The notes: generated from the letters alone by a model not told the origin. DNA of 64,000 nucleotides from Bacillota bacterium (GCA_021781745.1 JAJXWH010000025.1:1-64000); one strand, 5' to 3'. Positions 1 through 7,700 are shown, counted from the first letter of the stretch. Program-made: numbers and translations.

Positions 1-1
1 G

Positions 2-118
2 TTATATAATTTAGATAAAGAATTGGATTATGTTCAAATAATGCTCAGTAATTTGTTAAATGGAGATAGATTTATTAAAACCAATAAAGTAAGAAGGATA
101 GAAAATTATATGTATTAA
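2..118 (+). CDS. 3' end of a truncated upstream gene, unknown function
   Basis: An open frame enters from the left edge and stops at TAA 116-118, giving the last 38 residues of a protein that ends RRIENYMY. The segment is charged and probably helical. Codon use and composition match the rest of the window. I do not recognise the family, and with only the C-terminus visible no function can be given. No clear hairpin terminator follows; the next 490 bases are non-coding. Confidence 0.5.
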   Translation, partial: LYNLDKELDYVQIMLSNLLNGDRFIKTNKVRRIENYMY

Positions 119-407
119 ATATATTAGATATATCTGATATATCAGAGATATTAGAAATACGTTTAAGTGGTAATTTTAGGTAACGTTTTAACAAGTGCTT
201 GTACGTTGTATGTTGTACTTTAAGCTAAGTAACAACATTATTTTGATACATAGCAGAGGGATTTTAAAAAGATAGGGTGAAGAAAGGTGAAGATCAAAGT
301 CAATATTTTTTGTGTTTTGACAAGAAATATGTAGCAGTAAGTGCAAACAATATGAGTTGCTATGTTTAATCTATGGAAAATTTCTCTGAGAGAGCGTGGT
401 ACAATCC

Positions 408-434
408 TTTGTTCATGTCTAGGAAAGTATAAAA
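408..434 (+). repeat. 27-bp direct repeat, copy 1
   Basis: Identical to 519-545 over 27 bases (tttgttcatgtctagg... ending gtataaaa). The copies start 111 bases apart and lie just upstream of the IS91-like transposase. Confidence 0.85.
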
Positions 435-518
435 TTTTTAAAGTTTGAAAGGTTTGATAGAACCAAGTCTTAAGGTTTTAATAATTGACAATTGCCAATT
501 GAAATGTGGCGCAGCCAC

Positions 519-545
519 TTTGTTCATGTCTAGGAAAGTATAAAA
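519..545 (+). repeat. 27-bp direct repeat, copy 2
   Basis: Second copy of the 408-434 repeat. It follows directly after the hairpin GTGGC-gca-GCCAC. A related arrangement without the full repeat occurs after the transposase locus (GTGTC-gca-GACAC at 1960-1972 followed by cttttgttc). Confidence 0.85.
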
Positions 546-609
546 ATCGCGACCGCTGAAAGCGCGGTGTAGACTTGCATTAGGGAAATATATGTGGTAA
601 ATTGATAAA

Positions 610-1677
610 ATGATTAAGAGTAAATTAAGAAGAATATTAGAAGAAAATTGGGATGAATTTTATAAAAAATATAAAAACAGAATTAAGCCTAGTGTTATTT
701 CAGAAGTAAAAAAAGTTATGAAATGCAAAGATATAAGTAATGGTTATATTGAATTAAAATGTGAGGACTGTGGGGAAATAAAGAAAGTTGGGTTTACCTG
801 TAAAAGTAGATTTTGCACATCATGTGGGAAGGTTTATGTTGATAATTGGGTTAATGGAATGCTAGGAAAATTAATAAATGTGAAGCATAGGCATATGGTA
901 TTTACAATACCAGAGGAACTTAGAAATTATTTTGGAAGAGACAGAGATAGATTGAAGTTACTTCCGCAATGTGCAGCAAAAGCTGTTACGAGTTGGATGT
1001 ATAGGCAAAATAAGAGAGAGGAATTTACACCTGGAATTATTTCAGTGATACATACTTTTGGTAGAGATTTAAAATGGAATCCGCATGTACATATGATGGT
1101 TACAGAAGGTGGAAAGGGAAAAATAACGATATGGAGAAATTTTAAATATTTTTCATATGATGCATTAAGAAAGAGATGGCAAAAAATATTACTAGATGAA
1201 ATAATAAAAAGAGAAGGTAATAAAGAGAGTTTTAAGCGATTAAGAAATAAGATATATAAAAATAATAAAGAGATAATAGAAAAAGTGCCAGTTTTTGAGT
1301 TTATAAAAAAAGTTATAATACACATACCAGACAAGAACTTTAAAATGGTGAGATACTTTGGGCTATATTCGAGAAGAAATAAAGATAAAGATAAATTTAT
1401 TAAGATGATAGATAAGAAAATAGTACAAATTAAAAAATCGATAGAAAAATGGGAATATAGACTTCTTGCATCTTTTGGTGTTGATGCATGTAAATGTCCT
1501 AAATGTGGAGGTAAGATGAGATTCAATGATATAGTGTATGCACGATACGGCTCGATGCGGGAATATTTTAAAAAGAAATTTATACAGGAAGGTAAAGACA
1601 AGTTAGAAAAAACAATGGAAATATATGCGGTTGCAAAAGGAGTTCTATATGGTAAAATAAAGCCGACAACAACTTAG
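610..1677 (+). CDS. IS91-family (HUH/Y-type) transposase, probably inactive
   Basis: 355-residue protein with the layout of clostridial IS91-like transposases. An N-terminal zinc-binding domain has cysteines 51, 54, 64, 69 and 72. A single-strand nuclease core has the HUH-type motif NPHVHMMV (His159, His161). It ends with the segment HIPDKNFKMVRYFGLYSRR (about 238-256) and a CKCPKCGGKM zinc knuckle (about 294-303). Members known to me carry a YxGRY-like tyrosine motif between the HUH motif and the HIP segment. Here that stretch jumps from KNNKE (about 218-221) to KVPVFEF (225-231), so about 50-60 residues including the catalytic tyrosine appear to be missing in frame. The family call is firm; loss of activity is inferred. 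The start ATG lacks a strong ribosome binding site. Confidence 0.85.
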   Translation: MIKSKLRRILEENWDEFYKKYKNRIKPSVISEVKKVMKCKDISNGYIELKCEDCGEIKKVGFTCKSRFCTSCGKVYVDNWVNGMLGKLINVKHRHMVFTIPEELRNYFGRDRDRLKLLPQCAAKAVTSWMYRQNKREEFTPGIISVIHTFGRDLKWNPHVHMMVTEGGKGKITIWRNFKYFSYDALRKRWQKILLDEIIKREGNKESFKRLRNKIYKNNKEIIEKVPVFEFIKKVIIHIPDKNFKMVRYFGLYSRRNKDKDKFIKMIDKKIVQIKKSIEKWEYRLLASFGVDACKCPKCGGKMRFNDIVYARYGSMREYFKKKFIQEGKDKLEKTMEIYAVAKGVLYGKIKPTTT

Positions 1678-1692
1678 TTGGAGGGATATTAA

Positions 1693-1887
1693 GTGGAAGA
1701 GATGATACCATATAAATGCTTAAAATGTGGAATAACAGAAAATATACCTAGGGAGGTTGTAGAATGCTTTGATGAGATGGATCAAAGTAATATAGATGAA
1801 CCGCCTTGTTTTTCATGCGAAAAATGCGGTGGTACTATGAGACCTAAAGAATACAAAGGTGTATACGGAAAAAATTATAAACTGTAA
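1693..1887 (+). CDS. Small zinc-ribbon protein, passenger of the IS91-like element
   Basis: 64 residues from a GTG start, with GGAGGG at 1680-1685 in position to serve it. Cysteine pairs C9/C12 and C42/C45, plus C25 and C39, suggest one or two zinc ribbons. It begins 15 bases after the transposase stop, so the two are co-transcribed, and a strong terminator follows. No known domain beyond the zinc knuckles is visible. A DNA- or RNA-binding accessory role for transposition is possible but unproven. Confidence 0.7.
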   Translation: MEEMIPYKCLKCGITENIPREVVECFDEMDQSNIDEPPCFSCEKCGGTMRPKEYKGVYGKNYKL

Positions 1888-1891
1888 TGAG

Positions 1892-1928
1892 AAAACCATA
1901 GGGAAACACTAATCTCTATGGTTTTTGA
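1892..1928 (+). terminator. Rho-independent terminator after the IS91-like locus
   Basis: Perfect 10-bp stem AAAACCATAG (1892-1901) with CTATGGTTTT (1916-1925) and a 14-base loop. The T run is partly inside the right arm. Confidence 0.8.
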
Positions 1929-1944
1929 TTTTAACTATTAATTA

Positions 1945-1980
1945 TTTCTCCGAAGGAGCGTGTCGCAGACACTTTTGTTC
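1945..1980. repeat. Hairpin repeat related to the upstream flank of the IS91-like gene
   Basis: Contains tttctccgaaggagcg and the hairpin GTGTC-gca-GACAC (1960-1972) followed by cttttgttc. The upstream flank has tttctctgagagagcg (381-396) and GTGGC-gca-GCCAC (506-518) followed by tttgttc. The fourth stem pair changes from G-C to T-A while pairing is kept. Confidence 0.6.
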
Positions 1981-2086
1981 TTTTAGAACAATAACAAACT
2001 TAAAATCCTCAGAAATTTTTTCGGAATAATAATATGAAACTAAAAAAATATAAAAATTATCTGTTCTGATGTCAGATTTTAAATTT

Positions 2087-2222
2087 GAACTGCGAACTGT
2101 ATTATGTAAGTCACAAAGTCCTTATAGATTTTCAAAAAGTCTTTCTTAACACCATGGATTAAAAATTAATAAAATCGATAGATAGTATCTAGATACAAGA
2201 AAAATTAAATAATTATTTGGAG
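2087..2222 (+). pseudogene. Decayed 3' end of a sigma-factor gene upstream of the first anti-sigma gene
   Basis: This stretch can be aligned by eye with the 3' end of the intact sigma gene (about 4214-4355). Shared landmarks in order are gaac/tg, cttata, ttcaaaa, tttc, attaaa, ttaata, cgata/tgata, agtatctaga and ttggaggga/ttgggaggga. From cttata to the TTG start of the following anti-sigma gene is about 117 bases here and about 120 at the intact copy. Stops and small indels break the frame, for example TAA-TAA after attaaaaat. The natural reading is that an earlier sigma/anti-sigma pair lost its sigma gene. The alignment was made by hand, so the left boundary is uncertain. Confidence 0.6.
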
Positions 2223-2234
2223 GGATTTGATAAT

Positions 2235-3341
2235 TTGGACAACAAATTATATGAAAAATTAGATGACTTAAATATTAGCGAAACTAATTTTTTGTTAGAG
2301 AAAGATATAAATCTAGAATTAGATCACCTTACCATAAAGCGGCTTGAAAAATCCGTTATGAAAAAAGCAGGTTATTATAATTCAAACAACTTATTTATAG
2401 AAAAGATAAATGATATTTTAGGAGGAATTATTATGAAAAGAAAGATAGCTATAGCATTAGCAGTTGTTGCAGTTTCAAGTTTAGGTGGAGGAGTATATGC
2501 CCATGCTAAAACAACACCAGTTGCATATGTTAGTATGGATATTAATCCAAGTATTGAATTAGGTGTGAATACCTTTAATGAAGTAGTTTCTGCTGAGGCG
2601 TACAATGAAGATGGTAAAAAAGTTTTAGAAGGAACTAACTTAGTAAATATTAAGGTTAAGGATGCAGTTGACGTTGTAATTTCAAATGCAGTTTCTGATG
2701 GATATCTAAAAGATGATGATACAATTTCAAAGGATGCAGCTGATCCAACTGCAACCACACCTGCAGCAGTTGAGATTACAACAGCCACAGATAAGGACGG
2801 TTTAGCGGATAAGTTAAATGAATCCTTAAAAGAAGCAGCTGATAAGGCACTAGAAGACAATAATATAGAAGCAACAGTAGAAACTGACAATGTGGCTCTT
2901 GCAAGAAGAGATGAAGCAAGACAACTTGGAATTACACCAGGAAAGTTAAATCTTATACAAAAACTTCAAGCATTAGATACAAGTATAAATGTAGAGGATT
3001 ATAAAGATAGTTCGGTAAAGGATATTCAAAAGAAGTTTAACGAATTAAAAAAAGAAAATGAAAATGATGATACTGCAAATACAGACACAAATACTAGCTC
3101 AAATACAGACACTAACATTAATGCTGATGTAATTGCTAAAGAAAGCACTAATAATTCTTCCAATGACAATGGAACTGTTAAAAAAGAAGAACATAGTAAT
3201 TCAAATAGTAAAAAAGAAGATAATGTTAATGAAAGTGATAAAGAAAAGGATACTGCAGGTAAATCTGAAAAACAAAATAATAACAGCAACTCAAATTCAC
3301 AAAATAAGGGAAATAGTGCTGAAAAAAATAAGAACAATTAA
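2235..3341 (+). CDS. RsgI-like membrane anti-sigma factor, paralogue 1 (orphan)
   Basis: 368 residues from TTG 2235, chosen because GGAGGGA (2219-2225) lies correctly before it and because it aligns with the start of the paralogue at 4365. Order: a cytoplasmic head of about 65 residues ending LEKSVMKKAGYY, one membrane helix (about 71-90), then an extracellular domain with VAYVSMDINPSIELGVN, which is typical of RsgI-family anti-sigma proteins. Next comes a conserved block ARRDEARQLGITPGKLNL, then a hydrophilic Asn/Ser/Thr/Lys-rich tail. The paralogue at 4365 follows a sigma gene, so a sigma-inhibiting role is inferred. Here the sigma gene is only a vestige, so this copy may act on the other sigma factor or be losing function. 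A second ribosome binding site and ATG lie just before the helix (see 2420-2435). Confidence 0.8.
   Translation: MDNKLYEKLDDLNISETNFLLEKDINLELDHLTIKRLEKSVMKKAGYYNSNNLFIEKINDILGGIIMKRKIAIALAVVAVSSLGGGVYAHAKTTPVAYVSMDINPSIELGVNTFNEVVSAEAYNEDGKKVLEGTNLVNIKVKDAVDVVISNAVSDGYLKDDDTISKDAADPTATTPAAVEITTATDKDGLADKLNESLKEAADKALEDNNIEATVETDNVALARRDEARQLGITPGKLNLIQKLQALDTSINVEDYKDSSVKDIQKKFNELKKENENDDTANTDTNTSSNTDTNINADVIAKESTNNSSNDNGTVKKEEHSNSNSKKEDNVNESDKEKDTAGKSEKQNNNSNSNSQNKGNSAEKNKNN
2420..2435 (+). promoter_or_regulatory. Internal ribosome binding site and ATG inside anti-sigma paralogue 1
   Basis: AGGAGGA (2420-2426) is followed after 6 bases by ATG 2433, in frame at the first residue of MKRKIAIALA. 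Initiation here would give a protein without the cytoplasmic anti-sigma head. The same arrangement occurs in paralogue 2 (4556-4571). AGGAGG also encodes part of the conserved LGG codons, so chance is possible. Confidence 0.45.
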
Positions 3342-3353
3342 TTAAATTGAGAG

Positions 3354-3398
3354 AGTAGCTAGTGTTGAACTCAATGTTAGCTACTTATTTTTTATTTT
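3354..3398 (+). terminator. Terminator after anti-sigma paralogue 1
   Basis: Stem AGTAGCTA (3354-3361) with TAGCTACT (3378-3385), extended inwards by G-U and A-T pairs, followed by a T-rich run. Confidence 0.85.
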
Positions 3399-3809
3399 TA
3401 AGAATACTTGCTTAAAAGTTAGCACTTAATAACTATTTCGAATAATTGGTTATTGTATTAAAAAGACACAGTAAAAAGTATTTTTAAATATAGTAAAACA
3501 TATAGCTCAAAACAAAGAGTATACAAATTAGCAAAACTAAATCAGCAGCTAATGTTAAATTTGATATTAATTACTAGTTTACTATACAAGCTAAATTTTT
3601 TATATTAATTTAAAAGGTCATAACAAGAATAATCATAAACTTCAATATACTATATATTTCTATTAAATAATATGAGAAAAAAAGTATGAATTTTTAACAA
3701 TAATTATCTTAATAAGATATATTATTATTTTTTATAAATTATTTGTCAGATTATTTGGTTATATTACGAATTATATAGTGAAATGAATTTTAGGGGGAGA
3801 AGGTGCGCT
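3399..3809. other. AT-rich intergenic region before the sigma-factor gene
   Basis: About 400 bases of very AT-rich sequence with no gene, clear repeat or confident housekeeping promoter. If the sigma factor drives its own operon its promoter should lie in the last 100 bases (TTGTCAG at 3745-3751 is the most promoter-like stretch), but I cannot assign it. Confidence 0.4.
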
Positions 3810-4364
3810 TTGATTTCGGATATTGAATTACTTAAGCTTTTGCATAATAAACCTGAAGCAGGCCTGAAAATGATGATGGATAACTATATGGCTCTTATTT
3901 ATACAATAATACATAACAAACTTTCTGGAATATATTCAAGAGAAGACATAGAAGAATGTGTAAGTGATGTAATTTTTGAGGTGTTTAATTATAAAGATAG
4001 AATTGATTTAGAAAAGGGATCTATTAAAGCATTTTTAGCAGTTATAGCAAAAAGAAAAGCAATAGATATGTATAGAAAAAATAAGAATAATAATCATATA
4101 CCAATAGATGATGTAGCTCAAGATTTATACAGTATAGCAGATAATGCAGCGCATTCGCTCTTATTAAAAGAAGACAATTCGGTTTTAATTAATGCCATAA
4201 AGTTACTAGGAGAACCTGATAGTGAAATAATCATAAGAAAATACTACTTATATCAAAGTTCAAAAGATATTTCAAGTGATTTGGGTATTAAAGTTAATAC
4301 TATTGATAAAAAAGTATCTAGATGTATGCAAAAATTAAAAAATGTGTTGGGAGGGATATTATAA
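3810..4364 (+). CDS. RNA polymerase sigma-70 family (ECF-like) sigma factor
   Basis: 184 residues from TTG 3810, preferred because GGGGGAGAAGG lies just upstream; an ATG at 3783 would put this site inside the gene. Region 2 is visible as DNYMALIYTIIHNKL through EDIEECVSDVIFEVF and AVIAKRKAIDMYRK. Region 4 is EPDSEIIIRKYYLYQSSKDISSDLGIKVNTIDKKVSRCMQKL, with its helix-turn-helix around SSDLGIKVNTIDKKVSR. Its stop is followed with no gap by the TTG start of the anti-sigma gene at 4365, so the two are translationally linked. It should direct RNA polymerase to a small regulon released when the membrane partner senses an outside signal; the signal is not evident. Confidence 0.9.
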   Translation: MISDIELLKLLHNKPEAGLKMMMDNYMALIYTIIHNKLSGIYSREDIEECVSDVIFEVFNYKDRIDLEKGSIKAFLAVIAKRKAIDMYRKNKNNNHIPIDDVAQDLYSIADNAAHSLLLKEDNSVLINAIKLLGEPDSEIIIRKYYLYQSSKDISSDLGIKVNTIDKKVSRCMQKLKNVLGGIL

Positions 4365-5567
4365 TTGAAGGATAAGTTATTTGAAGAATTAGAGAATTTA
4401 GACATTAGCAGTACTGATCTTTTGTTAAATGAAGAAATAAATTTATTACTGAATTCTTCTACAAGAAAAAGAATAGAGGAATCTGTAATGAAAAAAACAG
4501 GATATTATAATTCAGCCAATACAATTACACTATCAGATAAAATAAATAATATTTTAGGAGGAATACTTATGAAGAGAAAAATAGCATTAGTATTATCGGC
4601 AGTTGTTGCGCTAGGTTTAGGGGGCGGAGGATATGCATATGCTAAAACCACTCCTGTTGCATATGTCAGTTTAGATATTAATCCAAGTGTTGAGTTAGGT
4701 GTAAACACATTTGACCAGGTAATATCAGTGGAAGCATATAATGAAGATGGTCAAAAGGTTTTAGAAGGAACTAATTTAGTAGACAGTAATGTTAGTGAAG
4801 CTGTAAAAACCGTAATATCCAATGCAGTTTCTGATGGATACATAAAAGAAGATGATACATTGGCAGACAACACAGCAAGTACAACTGCAACTACGACTGC
4901 AGCAGTTGAAATTACAGTATCTACAGATAAAGAAAAGGTAGCAATTAAATTAGAAGAATCTTTAAAAGAAGTTGCTGATAAAACTCTAGAGAATAATAAT
5001 TTAGAGGCAGGTGTTGAAACTGATAAGGTAGCTCTTGCAAGAAGAGATAAAGCAAGACAACTTGGAATAACTCCAGGAAAATTAAATCTTATTCAAAAAC
5101 TTCAAGCATTGGATCCAACTATAAAAGTAGAAGATTATAAGTCTAGTTCTGTAAAGGATATACAAAAGAAAGTTAAGGAATTGAGAAAAATAAAGAATGA
5201 CAATGATACAAGTACTGATAACAATACAACAACTAATACCAATACTAGCAATGATACTAATACTTCGGCTGGTGCTAACACAACTACTGTAACTTATACA
5301 GGAGGAAGTGGAGATGACATCCAAAAGAATGAAACAGTATCGCAGATTTCAAACGATTCAGAAAAAGATGATAATTCAGCTAATAATAAAACTAATAATG
5401 GAAGCATAAAAAAAGAAGAAAATGCTGAGAGGAAAGAAGAGAGAGTTTCTGATTCAGATGAAAAAGAGAAAAATAATGGAGCAGAGGATAGTAATTCTTC
5501 AAAGTCAGAAAAAAGTGATAATGGAAATTCAAAAGGTAATAGCCAAGGTAAAGGCAAAAATAAATAA
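4365..5567 (+). CDS. RsgI-like membrane anti-sigma factor, paralogue 2 (paired with sigma factor)
   Basis: 400 residues from TTG 4365, directly abutting the sigma stop, with GGGAGGG just before it. Cytoplasmic head (1-68, ending RKRIEESVMKKTGYY), membrane helix (about 72-92), extracellular domain with VAYVSLDINPSVELGVN (about 98-115), the ARRDKARQLGITPGKLNL block, and a low-complexity Asn/Thr/Ser/Glu/Lys tail of about 130 residues that may reach into the cell wall. It is closely similar to paralogue 1 through the LNLIQKLQALD region; the tails diverge. The operon layout supports a role as inhibitor of the sigma factor. No carbohydrate-binding or peptidase module of the kind found on cellulosomal RsgI proteins is visible. 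Confidence 0.85.
   Translation: MKDKLFEELENLDISSTDLLLNEEINLLLNSSTRKRIEESVMKKTGYYNSANTITLSDKINNILGGILMKRKIALVLSAVVALGLGGGGYAYAKTTPVAYVSLDINPSVELGVNTFDQVISVEAYNEDGQKVLEGTNLVDSNVSEAVKTVISNAVSDGYIKEDDTLADNTASTTATTTAAVEITVSTDKEKVAIKLEESLKEVADKTLENNNLEAGVETDKVALARRDKARQLGITPGKLNLIQKLQALDPTIKVEDYKSSSVKDIQKKVKELRKIKNDNDTSTDNNTTTNTNTSNDTNTSAGANTTTVTYTGGSGDDIQKNETVSQISNDSEKDDNSANNKTNNGSIKKEENAERKEERVSDSDEKEKNNGAEDSNSSKSEKSDNGNSKGNSQGKGKNK
4556..4571 (+). promoter_or_regulatory. Internal ribosome binding site and ATG inside anti-sigma paralogue 2
   Basis: AGGAGGA (4556-4562), 6-base spacer, ATG 4569 at MKRKIALVLS. Same position relative to the membrane helix as in paralogue 1. Confidence 0.45.
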
Positions 5568-5628
5568 TACGCAAAACACGAAAGTGAACATATACAGCAT
5601 GTAACTAGACTTAAGCGTGTATCAACCT

Positions 5629-5899
5629 AAATTATGTACATGTGTGTTCCATAGAACTATGAAAATTTCGCTGAAAGTACTAAATACAGGGTTGCGTCCA
5701 CTTTAGCTTGCTCCAATTATTCGTTGGACAATCTAAAGCGGAACAACCAATAGAGGAAACTCGATTCACTACGTTCACTGAGTAAGAGATTCACACCAAA
5801 TCATAGATTTAGGTTCTCTACTTAAGAACATTCAACAGCTTATTTTCAAATGTCTATTTCATATTATGACCCTTGAGGTTACACACATGTACCTAATTT
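5629..5899. repeat. 271-bp non-coding element with 19-bp inverted ends
   Basis: The left end AAATTATGTACATGTGTGT (5629-5647) pairs with the right end ACACACATGTACCTAATTT (5881-5899) with one mismatch. The interior has no open frame and includes a 33-base module (5788-5820, gattcacaccaaatc...) that recurs with three changes at 38558-38590 inside a different repeat element. This looks like a MITE or similar mobile hairpin; no target-site duplication was confirmed. Confidence 0.65.
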
Positions 5900-6047
5900 C
5901 TATGTTTTGATACATACTTGAGTCTAGTAAAGGTTGTATATATTGATGACTATAAGAAAATTTTATTTTTTATGGAAATATATAGAAAATAATTCTAAAA
6001 TAAGTTATAATATCATTATTATGCTGCATATATTAATTTGTAATTGT

Positions 6048-6094
6048 TAAATACAATTGTAAGGTAAAATGTTTTTATTTTGCAATTGTATTTA
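6048..6094. repeat. Long AT-rich hairpin
   Basis: TAAATACAATTG (6048-6059) pairs perfectly with CAATTGTATTTA (6083-6094), and aaaat/atttt continues the pairing inside. No gene on either side obviously needs a terminator here. Confidence 0.5.
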
Positions 6095-6381
6095 TTTGTT
6101 GGAATTAATGTTAAGAAAATAAAGGGAAATTTGATTTGATGTAGAATAATAATAATTATAGAAGCATATGGATAGGGGATGAAAACAATGGTTTAGTAAA
6201 GTAAAAATTTAAGAGTATTAAGAGCTTCAAACAAATTTCCTTTGCATAATGACGTTAACATTAATAACAGAAAAAAGCTAAATAGATAAGTATATTTGTA
6301 TTCTCATAAGTACTAATATACTAAATTGAAAAATATTTAGATATGTAAGGTTACGTAATAATTGTTAAAGGGGAGAATAAT

Positions 6382-7407
6382 ATGAAAAAAAGGTATGTAA
6401 TGTTTGTTGATGAGAGAGGTTTTTTGAATTCATATGATAATGAGAATAATACACTGATTGGAATAGTATTTGAATATGATTACTGCATTGATTCTAAAAA
6501 TGAAATGTGTGTATTGAGGGCAAAGTTACGTGAATACAAAGAAAAAATCTTTAGTCATGGCAGTTTCCATATACCGTTTGATGATATCCTTCTCGATGAA
6601 AAAGTTTACAAAAGTATTAATATGGTAGAAAAAAAGAAATTTATTGATGGATTACCACAACTAATTAACAACTTAAAATTTACTATAATAGCAAGTACAA
6701 TAAAACAAGGTATTACTAAATCAAATGATTCATATTCCATTGCAGCTAAGAAGTTGTTAAAAAAATTCTATTCATTTATTATAAGCAATAATGGAGAAGC
6801 TGGTGGAATAATTTTGGAAGCCAGAAATAATCGAGACAGCTATGTAATGCAACAGAATTTCTTTAATATATATAATGAAAGAAATGTGAATTTAAGTATC
6901 TTAGGCGATATTAAAGAAAAGATTAATACATTTATGGTATGTGAGAAAAAAAGTAAAACATATGGATCATGTATTGAATTGTCCAACATAATAAATGATA
7001 TCATTTATAGAGTTTCAAGTAGTTGCAATGATATTGAAAGGAAATATATATGTCGTATGGAATATGATAATGTAAATAAGTTACTTGATTGTATAAAGCA
7101 AAAAACATATAGGGATACGGAGCTAGGAATTACGAGTGATCAATTGCAAACGATTTATTATAATAATATAGAAACGATTAAAAAAGAGCTAACGATACTA
7201 AGGGAACAGTTAATGCTCAAAGATAGTAGAATTAGTGAAAAAGAAAAAGAAATCAATAATTTAAATAATGAAATACAAATGTTAAATCAGCAATTAGAGG
7301 AAGTTTTAGTTCATGGAAAGGATAAGAATATCTTATCAAGAATTTTTTCGGATATAGATGTTAGTATCAAAGGTGTGAATAAAATAGTTACTGCTGCTAA
7401 AAATTAA
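6382..7407 (+). CDS. DUF3800-like protein with C-terminal coiled coil
   Basis: 341 residues; AAAGGGGAGAA precedes the ATG. The N-terminus YVMFVDERGFLNSY with GIVFEYD resembles the DUF3800 signature (DESG, RNase H-like fold) but reads D10-E11-R12-G13 rather than DESG. GIILEARNNRDSYVMQQNFFNIYNERN in the middle (about 139-165) fits the family's second acidic motif. Residues about 255-320 form a heptad-rich coiled coil (LREQLMLKDSRISEKEKEINNLNNEIQ). DUF3800 proteins are often found near phage or mobile DNA, and some are suspected nucleases; a specific role is not shown here. It stands alone with its own terminator, in a region that also contains IS and repeat debris. Confidence 0.65.
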   Translation: MKKRYVMFVDERGFLNSYDNENNTLIGIVFEYDYCIDSKNEMCVLRAKLREYKEKIFSHGSFHIPFDDILLDEKVYKSINMVEKKKFIDGLPQLINNLKFTIIASTIKQGITKSNDSYSIAAKKLLKKFYSFIISNNGEAGGIILEARNNRDSYVMQQNFFNIYNERNVNLSILGDIKEKINTFMVCEKKSKTYGSCIELSNIINDIIYRVSSSCNDIERKYICRMEYDNVNKLLDCIKQKTYRDTELGITSDQLQTIYYNNIETIKKELTILREQLMLKDSRISEKEKEINNLNNEIQMLNQQLEEVLVHGKDKNILSRIFSDIDVSIKGVNKIVTAAKN

Positions 7408-7475
7408 TTAAAATTTATAAGAGATTCTAATCTAGAAACACTCTTCAAAAGAAATTAAAAATAAGGATAGAACGC

Positions 7476-7518
7476 AATGTCTCAAAAGTTAAAATTAATA
7501 ACTTTTGAGGCATTTTAT
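7476..7518 (+). terminator. Terminator after the DUF3800 gene
   Basis: 16-bp stem AATGTCTCAAAAGTTA (7476-7491) with TAACTTTTGAGGCATT (7499-7514), one G-U pair, 7-base loop, then T-rich sequence. Confidence 0.9.
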
Positions 7519-7700
7519 TTTGAAAAAATAGTAGAATAAATTTCTTATACAAATTTATATTTAATTATAGAACTAAATTTTTAAAAGTTGGAAAGTTGGG
7601 AAAGATATTATATAATTAATTTTAATCTTTAAAAAGTATCGGGGGAAATATTATATTAAAAGCATAACTTAAATTACTATGCATTAAGGAGGCGCTTGAA

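Larger units (their letters stand above)
119..609. other. Intergenic region upstream of the IS91-like gene, rich in short repeats
   Basis: No gene seen. The right half carries two direct copies of a 27-base sequence beginning tttgttcatgtctagg (408-434 and 519-545), an AT palindrome caattg-c-caattg near 489-501, a GTGGC-gca-GCCAC hairpin (506-518) and a GC-rich inverted repeat accgc/gcggt near 551-569. IS91-type elements carry subterminal hairpins at their ends, so part of this may be the element's left end; that is inference. Confidence 0.5.
5568..6381. other. Long intergenic region between the anti-sigma gene and the DUF3800 gene
   Basis: Holds a repeat element with inverted ends (5629-5899) and a long AT-rich hairpin (6048-6094). 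The rest is AT-rich with no supported gene. Start-like atggtttag near 6189 leads to an immediate stop. Confidence 0.6.

Noticed and set aside
927-1601. Long open frame on the minus strand inside the transposase gene
   Set aside because: Antisense shadow of an AT-rich coding gene; no ribosome binding site and no family features.
3026-3337. Open frames antisense to the low-complexity tails of the anti-sigma genes
   Set aside because: They arise from the repetitive Asn/Ser/Lys/Glu codons of the sense genes and have Leu/Ser/Phe-rich nonsense content.
3410-3440. TTAGCACTT resembling half of a CIRCE heat-shock element
   Set aside because: The second half GAGTGCTAA is missing, and the next gene is a sigma factor 370 bases away.
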